35,089 nucleotides of DNA from Bacteroidales bacterium (GTDB lineage: Bacteria > Bacteroidota > Bacteroidia > Bacteroidales > UBA932), in contig JAFPGC010000023.1 of assembly GCA_017423025.1 (NCBI GenBank), positions 1 through 35,089 of the forward strand. Direction: 5' to 3'. A model generated the notes under the pieces. That model was not told the origin of the DNA. It saw only the letters and a program-made list of their open reading frames with translations, and did no database searches. A program made the position numbers and the translations under genes. Every line of letters begins with the position of its first letter. Positions within the stretch are counted from its first letter, which is position 1. Positions 25,044-33,047 of this stretch are shown one piece after another.

Positions 25044-26120
25044 TTAAAAGTTATCCATATGAACCTCGAAGTAGGCCTTCGGATGGGCGCAGACGGGACA
25101 GATCTCGGGAGCCTTGGTGCCCACCACGATATGTCCGCAGTTGCGGCATTCCCATACTTTCACTTCGCTCTTCTCGAAGACGGCGGCGGTCTCCACGTTC
25201 TTCAGAAGGGCACGATAACGCTCCTCGTGACGCTTTTCGATGGCGGCTACCATACGGAACTTGGCAGCCAGAGCCTTGAAGCCTTCCTCCTCGGCGGTCT
25301 TGGCAAAGCCCTCATACATGTCGGTCCATTCGTAGTTCTCGCCATCGGCCGCATCGGACAGATTCTCGGCCGTGGTGCCAATGCCGTCGTGCAGCTCTTT
25401 GTACCACATCTTGGCATGCTCCTTCTCATTGTCAGCCGTCTTGAGGAACAGCTCGGCAATCTGCTCGAAGCCGTCTTTCTTAGCCTTGGAGGCGAAATAA
25501 GTGTACTTGTTGCGAGCCATGGACTCACCGGCAAATGCCGCTTCCAGATTTTTCTCGGTCTGGGTACCTGCGTATCTATTAGCCATAGTAATGTTGTTGT
25601 TAGGTTGATTATTCGTTTGTTTTTGGAAATGAATTCGGTTAAGGAGCTTTTGGGCAGTCTCCACAGGGAAATCTGCCGCCGGCGGATTGGCCACCAGGGC
25701 CTCCAGCATCTGACGGATATTCTCCGACTGAGGGAGCATATAGCCGGCCTCGCGGAGCAGGTCCTCGGCCATAAGCCGTGAACTGCAGCCTACGGCTTTC
25801 ATGAGCCTGGCCAGGGTGTCGCTACCAGTCTGTTCTGCGATTTGCCGGGCGGCCTGTTCGGTCAGGGTTTTCGATGCGGCTATGCCTTTAAGAGTATTTG
25901 CCGAGGGATCGGGCTTCGTTTGCGGCAGCGGCATCTCTACGGGAACCAGAGAGATGGCCTTGGAGGGGCAGGCATTGGCACAGGCCCCGCAGCCGATGCA
26001 TTTGTCGCGGTCGATGATGCTGTTCTCCGTATCGGTCGCGCCGGTAGGGCATACATACAGGCAAAGGCAGTCTTTTGTACAGAGACGCAGGTTTCTGACG
26101 GCGTAATGGGTCTTGCTCAT
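25044..26120 (-). CDS. Ferredoxin-rubrerythrin fusion protein
   Basis: A 358-residue open frame. Residues 1-60 are a ferredoxin-like domain: the second cluster motif is standard ([12 protein letters not shown], Cys41-51); the first is unusual (Cys14, 18, 20, 24, spacing CxxxCxCxxxCP). Residues 60-165 are a helical region of unknown type, then a Gln/Asn-rich linker. From Met179 (codon at 25586) there is a complete rubrerythrin: diiron ligands in [28 protein letters not shown] and [10 protein letters not shown], and a C-terminal rubredoxin domain with CRNCG and CPVCAHP. Rubrerythrins reduce hydrogen peroxide in anaerobes. The first ATG has a strong AGGAGG site. The internal Met179 could also start a stand-alone 180-residue rubrerythrin, the usual family form. 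Confidence 0.85.
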   Translation of the reverse strand: MSKTHYAVRNLRLCTKDCLCLYVCPTGATDTENSIIDRDKCIGCGACANACPSKAISLVPVEMPLPQTKPDPSANTLKGIAASKTLTEQAARQIAEQTGSDTLARLMKAVGCSSRLMAEDLLREAGYMLPQSENIRQMLEALVANPPAADFPVETAQKLLNRIHFQKQTNNQPNNNITMANRYAGTQTEKNLEAAFAGESMARNKYTYFASKAKKDGFEQIAELFLKTADNEKEHAKMWYKELHDGIGTTAENLSDAADGENYEWTDMYEGFAKTAEEEGFKALAAKFRMVAAIEKRHEERYRALLKNVETAAVFEKSEVKVWECRNCGHIVVGTKAPEICPVCAHPKAYFEVHMDNF

Positions 26121-26125
26121 AACTG

Positions 26126-26782
26126 TTACCTCCTTTCTATCTTGTTAAACTTCCAGGAAGGAACCTTGCATATGGGACAAAGCTCGGGTGCTTCCGGGCC
26201 GATATAGACAAAGCCGCAGACACTGCAAACCCATATCTCCGTTCCAGCCAGCAAAGCATCGCCTTCCCGCTGGTAACGGGATATCAGGGAGCTGAGCATA
26301 CGCGTAGCCTTCTCACTCCAGGTGAGTACGCGCAAGCCTCCCCTGTCGGCCTGGGCTGCGCAGGTCTGGTTGGCCTGGGGATAGTTGGCAATATCCTGTT
26401 GCAACTGGGCGGCGATGGCTTCCACAGTAGCGTCTTCCACTTGGGGTGCGTGACGGGTGAACCAATCGGCCAGTTCGCTGAAGAGGCCTTGCTCTTCCGG
26501 CATGTACTGCTTCTCGCAGCCGCGGGCCAGGTTGGAGCACAAGGCAGCCATCTGGCCTATGGACAACTGCTGCATGGATTCTTCGGGAAAAGCGTCCGGG
26601 ACGGAGACTTGTCCTGAAACTTGTGCGGGCGGGGGCGATTGGGCTTCCTCCTCCACTGGCTCGAAGGCCGATTTGGGCGCCCCGCACAGCGGGCATTGCC
26701 AGGTGTCCGGCAAGTCTGCGAAGGCGACGCCTTCCTTGGCATCGTCATACACATACCCGCATATGGAACATTTGTACTTCAT
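26126..26782 (-). CDS. Protein with N- and C-terminal rubredoxin domains
   Basis: A 218-residue protein. The N-terminal rubredoxin (Cys5, Cys8, Cys30, Cys33: [12 protein letters not shown] ... [18 protein letters not shown]) has a shortened loop between cysteine pairs. A Pro/Gln/Glu linker leads to a helical domain (about 75-175, [34 protein letters not shown]), then a rubrerythrin-type rubredoxin ([29 protein letters not shown]). The helical part may be a ferritin-like remnant, but no diiron ligand set was recognised. It lies 5 bp upstream of the ferredoxin-rubrerythrin gene, so it probably supplies electrons to peroxide reduction. Confidence 0.82.
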   Translation of the reverse strand: MKYKCSICGYVYDDAKEGVAFADLPDTWQCPLCGAPKSAFEPVEEEAQSPPPAQVSGQVSVPDAFPEESMQQLSIGQMAALCSNLARGCEKQYMPEEQGLFSELADWFTRHAPQVEDATVEAIAAQLQQDIANYPQANQTCAAQADRGGLRVLTWSEKATRMLSSLISRYQREGDALLAGTEIWVCSVCGFVYIGPEAPELCPICKVPSWKFNKIERR

Positions 26783-26803
26783 ATCAGTTCTAGTGTTGGT
26801 TCT

Positions 26804-27817
26804 TTATTTGGATGCGTCCTTCCCGACGGACTGCAGATAGTCCTTGAAGAAAGCGCCCTGGGTGGTGGGAGTAAAATCCCAGTCCCAGATGAGCATGGGG
26901 GCCCAGCGGGTGTCGAAGCACCATACCGTAAAGGAGATGCCCTTCTTTTCCAGATATTGGGTAATGTGCTTTCCGTACTCTTCCGTGGAAATGACCGGGA
27001 TATGGGCTCCCGGCTCGTTCTCCAGGCAGAATCCTATCTCCGTGCAGATGACGGGGTAAGTATCGGCCACGAAGCCGTAGGTTTCTTCCCAATGCTCTTC
27101 CCAGGGCTGGTCGCATTTCAGGGGATAGGGATGGGACACATAGGCCACATTGGGGCGGTCGATGGGAGCCTTGGCCACAGGACGGAGGTCGTAGGCCCAG
27201 TCGAAACCGGCGCAAAGGCAGACGGCCTTGGGATTGTAGGTGCGAACGGTATCTATGATCTGCTCCTGCAGTTCTTTCCACTCTTCCCAGGTGCAGGAAC
27301 CGGTTTCCTCAGGGGTGACGGTGGGCTCGTTGAACAGTTCGTACAGGGCCACGGTGGGTTCGTTCTTGTAGCGCTTCGCCACCGTACGCCAGAACCTGAA
27401 GGTCTCCTCCTGGGTTGTATTATATATGGACAATGTGAATTTCTCTTCCTTGAGGTTTCCTATGGAGTGCCAATCCATGATGACATACATTCCGTGCTGC
27501 TTGGCCCATTCTATGCCCTGGTCCATGGCCTGGAAAGTCTCTTCCCACCCCATGGAATTGAGGTTGGCCGGATGCACGGCAAAACGCACGACTTTGGACC
27601 CCCAGGCAGCGGCCTCGGCAAAATACCTTTCGTTCCACTGCCCGTCACGTACCAGTTTGACCGGATCGGAGAAGCAGAGCCCGCGGAAGACAATCTCCTT
27701 CCCCTGCGGGTCTACAAACTTATTCCCTTCCACTCTCACCCAGGAATCCCCGGCCGAGCACGAAACGATCAGAAGCAATGCAGAAGCAATCAGGACATGG
27801 ATACTCTTCATAAACAT
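26804..27817 (-). CDS. Glycoside hydrolase family 5 lipoprotein (endoglucanase-like)
   Basis: A 337-residue lipoprotein (lipobox IVSC, Cys20, counting from the ATG at 27817; an alternative ATG lies two codons in). The GH5 barrel is complete: RGLCFSDP, VVRFAVHP, YVIMDWHS, acid/base Glu164 in ELFNEPT, HPYP, and nucleophile Glu260 in ICTEIGF, ending with WDWDFTPTTQGAFFKDYL. Members cleave beta-1,4-glucans or mannans. The lipid anchor suggests cell-surface action. It lies 21 bp upstream of the rubredoxin gene on the same strand and 47 bp downstream of an AraC-type regulator gene that may control it. Confidence 0.9.
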   Translation of the reverse strand: MFMKSIHVLIASALLLIVSCSAGDSWVRVEGNKFVDPQGKEIVFRGLCFSDPVKLVRDGQWNERYFAEAAAWGSKVVRFAVHPANLNSMGWEETFQAMDQGIEWAKQHGMYVIMDWHSIGNLKEEKFTLSIYNTTQEETFRFWRTVAKRYKNEPTVALYELFNEPTVTPEETGSCTWEEWKELQEQIIDTVRTYNPKAVCLCAGFDWAYDLRPVAKAPIDRPNVAYVSHPYPLKCDQPWEEHWEETYGFVADTYPVICTEIGFCLENEPGAHIPVISTEEYGKHITQYLEKKGISFTVWCFDTRWAPMLIWDWDFTPTTQGAFFKDYLQSVGKDASK

Positions 27818-27864
27818 AACTAATTGTCTGCAAGATAATCATTTTCTTTGATTTAGCAATGCGT

Positions 27865-28950
27865 TCAGAGACGCTTGCGGGCGTTGTAGTAAGATTGGCG
27901 GCTGTTGAAGCCGGAGACCAGGGCCAGTTCGTCCACATCGGCCTTGGGATTCTCCTGCTTGTAGGCCTCGGCGTGATGGAGGCGGCAGCGATTCACGTAA
28001 TTGAAGAAGCCGCCCAGGCTCTCGTTGAGTACGCCGGACACATAGGTACGGTTGCAGCCGCAGTCCTGGGATAATTTGCCCAGGGTGAGGTGGCTGTCCA
28101 GATAGGCCTGTTCTTCTTCCACCCGGTGGCGGATGAGGCGCAGGATCTCTTCCTTACGCTCCAGCGACAGGCTTTCCTCCTCTATCGGAGCATCTTCCTT
28201 TTCGGCCGTCAACTCGGTCTCCAGACGCTCCACTTCCACAGCCCGGTGCGGAGAAAGGGCTCCCAGCAGGATAATGACGGTAAGCACCGACAGCATAAAG
28301 AGGCCGAAAGAAATGGCTATGATGTTCCCGTTGAAGGTGGTACTCCAACTCATGACCAGGTGCAGGAAAGGCAGGTAAATCAGGGATTTGGCATACTGCT
28401 CCGGGAAGTCGTCGGGATTGGAGAAGCTCTCCTCGGAGAAACGGCTGAGGGGCTTGATGATCATGCGAAGGGCCAGGAAAAGTCCCACCAGGTAAACCAC
28501 GGCCAATGTGCCGCCGGCGATGAAATACCAGTGCAGGAATTCCCCCTGCATCTGCGTTCCCGGCATAAGGGTACAGACCAGGGCAATGGCCGACATGGTG
28601 GAATAGGTGCCCGATAGGATATAGATGGGCTTGCGCCACCAGGAAACCTTGAGCACCCTGCCGAAGTAACTGAAGATAAGGGCCGAGCACAGGAACGGTG
28701 AAGACAGAATGAGCATCATCCTGATCTGCAGGAGGGCATCGGTCTCTCCCGGGAGAAAAACGGCCGGTAAAAGGGAGATATTGGACAAGGCGCTCAGCGC
28801 CAGGGTACGCCAACCGGGGTAATAGTACTCCAGATGTTTGTCGTAGGGGGCGCACTTATGTCCCCAGCGCACAACACCCACCACCACGCAGACGGCCACA
28901 TAGGCCGCCAGCGACACACTCAGAAGCAATTCTTCAAAGGAGTACAACAT
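27865..28950 (-). CDS. Membrane-anchored AraC-family transcriptional regulator
   Basis: A 361-residue protein from the ATG at 28950 (MLYSFEELLLSVSLAAYV). The reading frame extends 10 codons upstream to a TTG, but those codons lie inside an inverted repeat and are not expected to be translated. Residues 1-230 contain about six hydrophobic segments. A charged Glu-rich linker follows, then an AraC-type helix-turn-helix at about 275-361 (LTLGKLSQDCGCNRTYVSGVLNESLGGFFNYVNRCRLHHAEAY ... LALVSGFNSRQSYYNARKRL). Such 7TM-like plus AraC proteins in Bacteroidetes are thought to sense an envelope signal. It lies between the PrsW gene (46 bp upstream) and the GH5 gene. Confidence 0.85.
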   Translation of the reverse strand: MLYSFEELLLSVSLAAYVAVCVVVGVVRWGHKCAPYDKHLEYYYPGWRTLALSALSNISLLPAVFLPGETDALLQIRMMLILSSPFLCSALIFSYFGRVLKVSWWRKPIYILSGTYSTMSAIALVCTLMPGTQMQGEFLHWYFIAGGTLAVVYLVGLFLALRMIIKPLSRFSEESFSNPDDFPEQYAKSLIYLPFLHLVMSWSTTFNGNIIAISFGLFMLSVLTVIILLGALSPHRAVEVERLETELTAEKEDAPIEEESLSLERKEEILRLIRHRVEEEQAYLDSHLTLGKLSQDCGCNRTYVSGVLNESLGGFFNYVNRCRLHHAEAYKQENPKADVDELALVSGFNSRQSYYNARKRL

Positions 28951-28952
28951 AC

Positions 28953-28978
28953 GGACACAAATATCGCAAAATGTGTCC
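28953..28978. promoter_or_regulatory. Inverted repeat in front of the AraC-type gene
   Basis: GGACACA (28953-28959), 12-bp spacer, TGTGTCC (28972-28978): a perfect 7-bp inverted repeat whose half-sites are 19 bp apart start to start. It ends 2 bp before the ATG at 28950, so it is placed like an autorepressor site. Confidence 0.5.
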
Positions 28979-28996
28979 AAAAAAACAAAATGAGAA

Positions 28997-30049
28997 TTAT
29001 TGATGCTGAGCAGCCCGGCATTCGGCCAGGAGGTCTTCCAGGGCCTTACGGTCGGCCGGATAGAACTTCACGACAGGCGCAATGGTCATACGGGCACTCT
29101 TCCCCAGACCTTTCTCCAGGATTTTAAACTCTTCGAACTGGGACAGATAAGTCTCTACCTGTTCCTTTTCCAGCGGCAGGGAAATTCCAGCTTCCCGCAT
29201 CATGAAGCGGCTCTTGGCTGCCACGGAAAGTTCTACGTTCAACTGCACGAAACAGATAACATCGAAGAAAACCTCCGGCGGGAACTTCTCCTTGACCGAC
29301 ATTAGGAATTCACCGGTCTTGGTCTCTCCCAACTGCCCCTCCTTGATGGATTGCAACAGGCTCACCTGCTTGTCCAGACCGCGGTCCAGCCAACGGTGAA
29401 TCATATCTCCATCGTACTGATAGGTCCATACCAGCAGGCCGGCCATGGCGCTGAACAGGAAGAAGAACTGTATGAAAGGATTGAAGTGGAGAGAATTGTG
29501 CAAAACATGAATAACCACCGGGGCCAGCAAGAGCAAAACCGCCATGGCAATATCTGCACGCTTGATGGACAGATGTCCCTTGGCCCTTTCTTCCAAACGC
29601 ACGATGAACATGAAGGAAGCCGACATAAGGGCGGTGCAGCCCATGTGGATAAGGGCTACTTCCAAACCACGGAACAGGACGGTACCCATTCCCATCGGCC
29701 CTCCCAGCACCAGGTAGAAGATATTCTCCAGGATGGAAAAACCACCGCCCACGGCAGCACCGCAGATGACGCTGTCAATGAAGAACACGATGCGTTTCTT
29801 GTGGGCCAGGACCAGAAGCGGCAAAGCTTTGATCAATTCTTCCAGAAGAGGATAGAGAATCTCCGACACACGTTCGGACAAAAAGCCATCCAGAACCCAG
29901 AAAAGGCCGTAGCAAACCAGAGCCGCGACAATACCGCATCCCACCAGGAGCAGGATCTTCTTGATGCTCAGGAGCGAGAACGAATCCAACTCATATACCA
30001 CCAGAATGTAGATGGCAACGGGGAGAAGGGCGGCGATGTAAGAAATCAT
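28997..30049 (-). CDS. PrsW-family intramembrane metalloprotease
   Basis: A 350-residue protein, with about eight hydrophobic segments in residues 1-215. It has the PrsW motifs: Glu70-Glu71-xx-Lys74 (LLEELIKALP), Glu108-xxx-Tyr112 (ILENIFY), His135 (ALIHMGC), and His181-xxx-Asn185 (VIHVLHN). In Bacillus PrsW makes the first cut in anti-sigma factor RsiW. The C-terminal 135 residues are soluble and acidic and are not part of the usual PrsW core. It overlaps the upstream barrel-protease gene by 4 bp, so it is translationally coupled to it. The target is unknown and no anti-sigma factor is nearby. Confidence 0.88.
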   Translation of the reverse strand: MISYIAALLPVAIYILVVYELDSFSLLSIKKILLLVGCGIVAALVCYGLFWVLDGFLSERVSEILYPLLEELIKALPLLVLAHKKRIVFFIDSVICGAAVGGGFSILENIFYLVLGGPMGMGTVLFRGLEVALIHMGCTALMSASFMFIVRLEERAKGHLSIKRADIAMAVLLLLAPVVIHVLHNSLHFNPFIQFFFLFSAMAGLLVWTYQYDGDMIHRWLDRGLDKQVSLLQSIKEGQLGETKTGEFLMSVKEKFPPEVFFDVICFVQLNVELSVAAKSRFMMREAGISLPLEKEQVETYLSQFEEFKILEKGLGKSARMTIAPVVKFYPADRKALEDLLAECRAAQHQ

Positions 30050-33036
30050 AGCAGTTTAAGGGAAATCATTATCTCATTGCCGTGGCGGCCACCCGGGAAG
30101 CCCTCGGGGGCAAACAGATGCGCATAGCCCAGGGAAAGGGTGGTCTTCAGGTAATTCAGGATCACTATCTCGGTGGTCAGCTGGATGCCCGTGCTATAAT
30201 ACATCCGGTGCGGCTGTCCGGGATTCCAGGCCGATAGGCCACCGCCGAACAGGGAGCACTGGATCCAGGTAGGATACAAGAACAAGGCGCCGAAATCGTT
30301 CATACGGATGGGGCGGAAGTTCAGCTCGGCCATGGCTTTGGCATAGGAATGCGCCTGGATGGCATCGATACCGGCACCCGGCATGGCCAGGGAGCCCCTG
30401 TACTGGAAGGAGTTGCGGTAGTCCAGACGGTTGTTGCGGAAACCACCGAAGTAGGTGTTGCCGAAGACGGTCTCCGGATTGCCGAAGTTATGGCCTCCAG
30501 CCGTACGCAGCCAGAAAGAAGTATTACGGTCGATGGGCAGCAGTACGCCGAAATCGGCCGTGGCATCCACGGAAGGATAGAACTTGCCGGCCACCAGATA
30601 GCCGTAGCCCTGGAGGCCCAGTTCGTAACCCTGCTCCTTCATGATGCCGCCCAGAGAGGTGCGGGTCTTGGAGATTTTGCCATATACCGAGGCCGTCTGC
30701 ATGGACTTGATGTCCACCTCGATTTCCTGATACAGCGGCAGGGCGTCCATATCACCGTAGGCGCCTACCGAGAAGCCCCAGGAGCGGTTATAGGGCGATA
30801 CCAGGGAGTTGGAGTAATCGTAGGCCAGGGATACCATGTAGCCCTTTCTGCTGGCACGCATCGGTCCGGCCAAATCGTAGAAGTCGGTATGGTTCCAGGC
30901 GGCTTTCAAGGTCCAGAAGTAGTACTTCCATTCAAAGTCGGCGTGGAACTTGTTTTTCCAGTCGTTGTGGCTCCAGGGAGACACACCCACAGCCATCTTG
31001 ATGCTGCTCAGGCCCACGGGGTCGCTGAAGAAGAAACGGTAGCCCAGAACGGGAGTAACGCGGTTCCAGGCCTTGCTGTCCGTAAAACCGGTCACGATGG
31101 GATAGGCCCCGGCAAATCGCATCTCCTTGATAACTTTGTACGGGGTGATGTTGTTATACACATCGCCGAATTCCACCTTGGGGAGAGGCTTTTTAAGCAG
31201 CCCCACGGCTTCCAGCGCTTCCACGTTGTTTTCATAGGCGCGCTGGCCATAAAGCTCCACGGCATTGGCATCGTCCACCACTTTGCGGTCCAAGGTCACG
31301 GGACGAAGGCCGTCACGCTTGAATTCCAGGGCCAGGAGCTTCCCGGGAGCAATTTCCAGAGGTGCAAAAAGGCCGATGTCGGTGTTGGTGAGCATCTCGG
31401 GCTCGCGGGTCTCCAGATTGATCTGCCAGAGGTTGGAAACGCCGGTATAGTAAGAACTGCCGATGAGGTATTTGTCGTCCAGGGAGAAGCGGAACTGACC
31501 CAGGTTGGAGTCTTCCCAGGTAAGCAGTTCCACGGGCTGGAAGATAGCCTGCTCCAGTTCCTTGGTATTAAAGAGCAACAGCGTATGCTCGCCGTTGTCG
31601 CCCTGGCGGGTCATGGACAGCCACTGACCGTCGTGGCTTATGGCTACGTCAAATACGCTCACGCCAAACGGGAAGGCATAGATAACCTCCGGGTTCTCCA
31701 GGTCGTGGTCCATCTTCACGATAGACTGGGTTCCGCCATTGGAGAACAGGCCGTAAAGGCAGTCGTTGGTGTCGTCGTAAACGATATTGTTGATGCGCTG
31801 GAATTTCTTCTTCTTGACAACTTTCTTCTTCTGGAGATCGTACACCTCCAGGCCGCGCATCTTGGCATTGTTGAAAGTATAAATCAGGCGTCCGCCATTG
31901 CGGTCCAGAGCCACGAAGGCCGGATTGTAAAGCTGGATGCCGTAAAGATCCGTTATCTTGCGCTGTTTTCCGGTATTCAGGTCCAGTTCCGTCAGGTGTG
32001 CGAAGCCGCCGGGAGCGTTCATGGCCGCATAAGCCTTGCCCGTGGCGGGATCGTAAACCAGCGGAGAAACGGAACCCAGGGGATCCGGAGTGAGCGGAGT
32101 GGTTTCCGTGATGGGATACTCCCGGATGGCGGCCAGGTTCTCCTCCTGGTGCTTGCGCTCATCTTCCTTCCACTCGTTCCAGGTCTTGCGGAGAGACTTT
32201 CCGTAAATGTTCTTGAACTGACTGCCGAAGAAAGTACGGCTGTCGGCCGTGCGGTTGTAGAACTTGATGAGGTTCTCGTATCCGTATTCCTTGGTCAGAT
32301 AGTTCACGAAACGCGTACCGTAGAGATAGGCGTTGGCGCCCACCTGGAAGTCCATGGTGGAGCCTTCCGTTTCCAGACCCACCACCGAGAAGAGGGGCTC
32401 TCCCCCATCGATGATGCTTCGGAAATACATTTCGTCATAACCGCCAAGGGAACGGCCTACGCCACCTCCCAGCCAGGTTTCCATAAAACAGGCAATTCCC
32501 TCGTGGTACCAGCGGGGTGCGTACCAGCGGGGAACGGTAAGGAAACTCCAGAGGGCCGTTATGGGTTGGGTGTTGTCCACACTCACTTTGGCGCCGAAAA
32601 ACTTTCGCCATCCCTGGTCCCTGCGGTTGTATTTATCCGTCATAACAATGTGGGTGTACTCGTGGCAGAAAAGCTGCCGGTACCGCTCTCCCGACGGATT
32701 CACATAATACGACATGTTGAGCGGAGCCATGCCGATCTGAATAAGGGAACGCGGCAGCGGCGTCGCTCCGCCGTTGCCGTCATCTTCCCAGTCTGTCAAA
32801 AGAAGCAGGGGCGCTTCCGGGACATAGACCGAATCGGTGGTCCAGATCTGTCCATGGAGCGCCTTGCCATTCTGGAACATGCGAACCATATGGGGGATGT
32901 ACCGCGACAGGTTCTTGTCAAAGAAGACCAGTCGGGCATCATCCGTTTTATACTGAAAATAAGTCTGGTTCTGCCCCAGGGCCATTCCCGGGAGCAGAAC
33001 CAGCAGTAGCAAAACAATACGCTTACGCATGTTCAA
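30046..33036 (-). CDS. Envelope protein with HExxH peptidase, propeller and beta-barrel parts
   Basis: A 996-residue exported protein with signal peptide MNMRKRIVLLLLVLLPGMALG. Residues 110-190 hold a gluzincin-like site: HEYTH (125-129) and, 49 residues on, WYHEGIACFME (His178-Glu179), as in MA-clan peptidases. Residues about 310-600 resemble a TolB-like beta-propeller (repeats such as LVYDPATGKAYA, DVAISHDGQWLSMTRQ, FRFSLDDKYLIGSS). From about 640 alternating hydrophobic and aromatic strands suggest an outer-membrane barrel ending in ISLKLL. This architecture occurs in uncharacterised Bacteroidetes proteins; the activity is not known. It is the middle gene of a leftward operon, 11 bp after the repeat-protein gene. 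ATG 33036 or 33030 could be the start. Confidence 0.82.
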   Translation of the reverse strand: MNMRKRIVLLLLVLLPGMALGQNQTYFQYKTDDARLVFFDKNLSRYIPHMVRMFQNGKALHGQIWTTDSVYVPEAPLLLLTDWEDDGNGGATPLPRSLIQIGMAPLNMSYYVNPSGERYRQLFCHEYTHIVMTDKYNRRDQGWRKFFGAKVSVDNTQPITALWSFLTVPRWYAPRWYHEGIACFMETWLGGGVGRSLGGYDEMYFRSIIDGGEPLFSVVGLETEGSTMDFQVGANAYLYGTRFVNYLTKEYGYENLIKFYNRTADSRTFFGSQFKNIYGKSLRKTWNEWKEDERKHQEENLAAIREYPITETTPLTPDPLGSVSPLVYDPATGKAYAAMNAPGGFAHLTELDLNTGKQRKITDLYGIQLYNPAFVALDRNGGRLIYTFNNAKMRGLEVYDLQKKKVVKKKKFQRINNIVYDDTNDCLYGLFSNGGTQSIVKMDHDLENPEVIYAFPFGVSVFDVAISHDGQWLSMTRQGDNGEHTLLLFNTKELEQAIFQPVELLTWEDSNLGQFRFSLDDKYLIGSSYYTGVSNLWQINLETREPEMLTNTDIGLFAPLEIAPGKLLALEFKRDGLRPVTLDRKVVDDANAVELYGQRAYENNVEALEAVGLLKKPLPKVEFGDVYNNITPYKVIKEMRFAGAYPIVTGFTDSKAWNRVTPVLGYRFFFSDPVGLSSIKMAVGVSPWSHNDWKNKFHADFEWKYYFWTLKAAWNHTDFYDLAGPMRASRKGYMVSLAYDYSNSLVSPYNRSWGFSVGAYGDMDALPLYQEIEVDIKSMQTASVYGKISKTRTSLGGIMKEQGYELGLQGYGYLVAGKFYPSVDATADFGVLLPIDRNTSFWLRTAGGHNFGNPETVFGNTYFGGFRNNRLDYRNSFQYRGSLAMPGAGIDAIQAHSYAKAMAELNFRPIRMNDFGALFLYPTWIQCSLFGGGLSAWNPGQPHRMYYSTGIQLTTEIVILNYLKTTLSLGYAHLFAPEGFPGGRHGNEIMISLKLL

Positions 33037-33047
33037 ATATTAAAGGT

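Noticed and set aside
28951-28980. Ten-codon N-terminal extension of the AraC-type regulator from a TTG
   Set aside because: It overlaps an inverted repeat; the ATG at 28950 begins directly with the expected membrane segment.
30349-33009. Very long rightward open frame (886 codons) opposite the HExxH/barrel gene
   Set aside because: Composition is typical of an antisense shadow of a GC-rich gene; the leftward frame has a signal peptide, peptidase motif and coupled neighbours.
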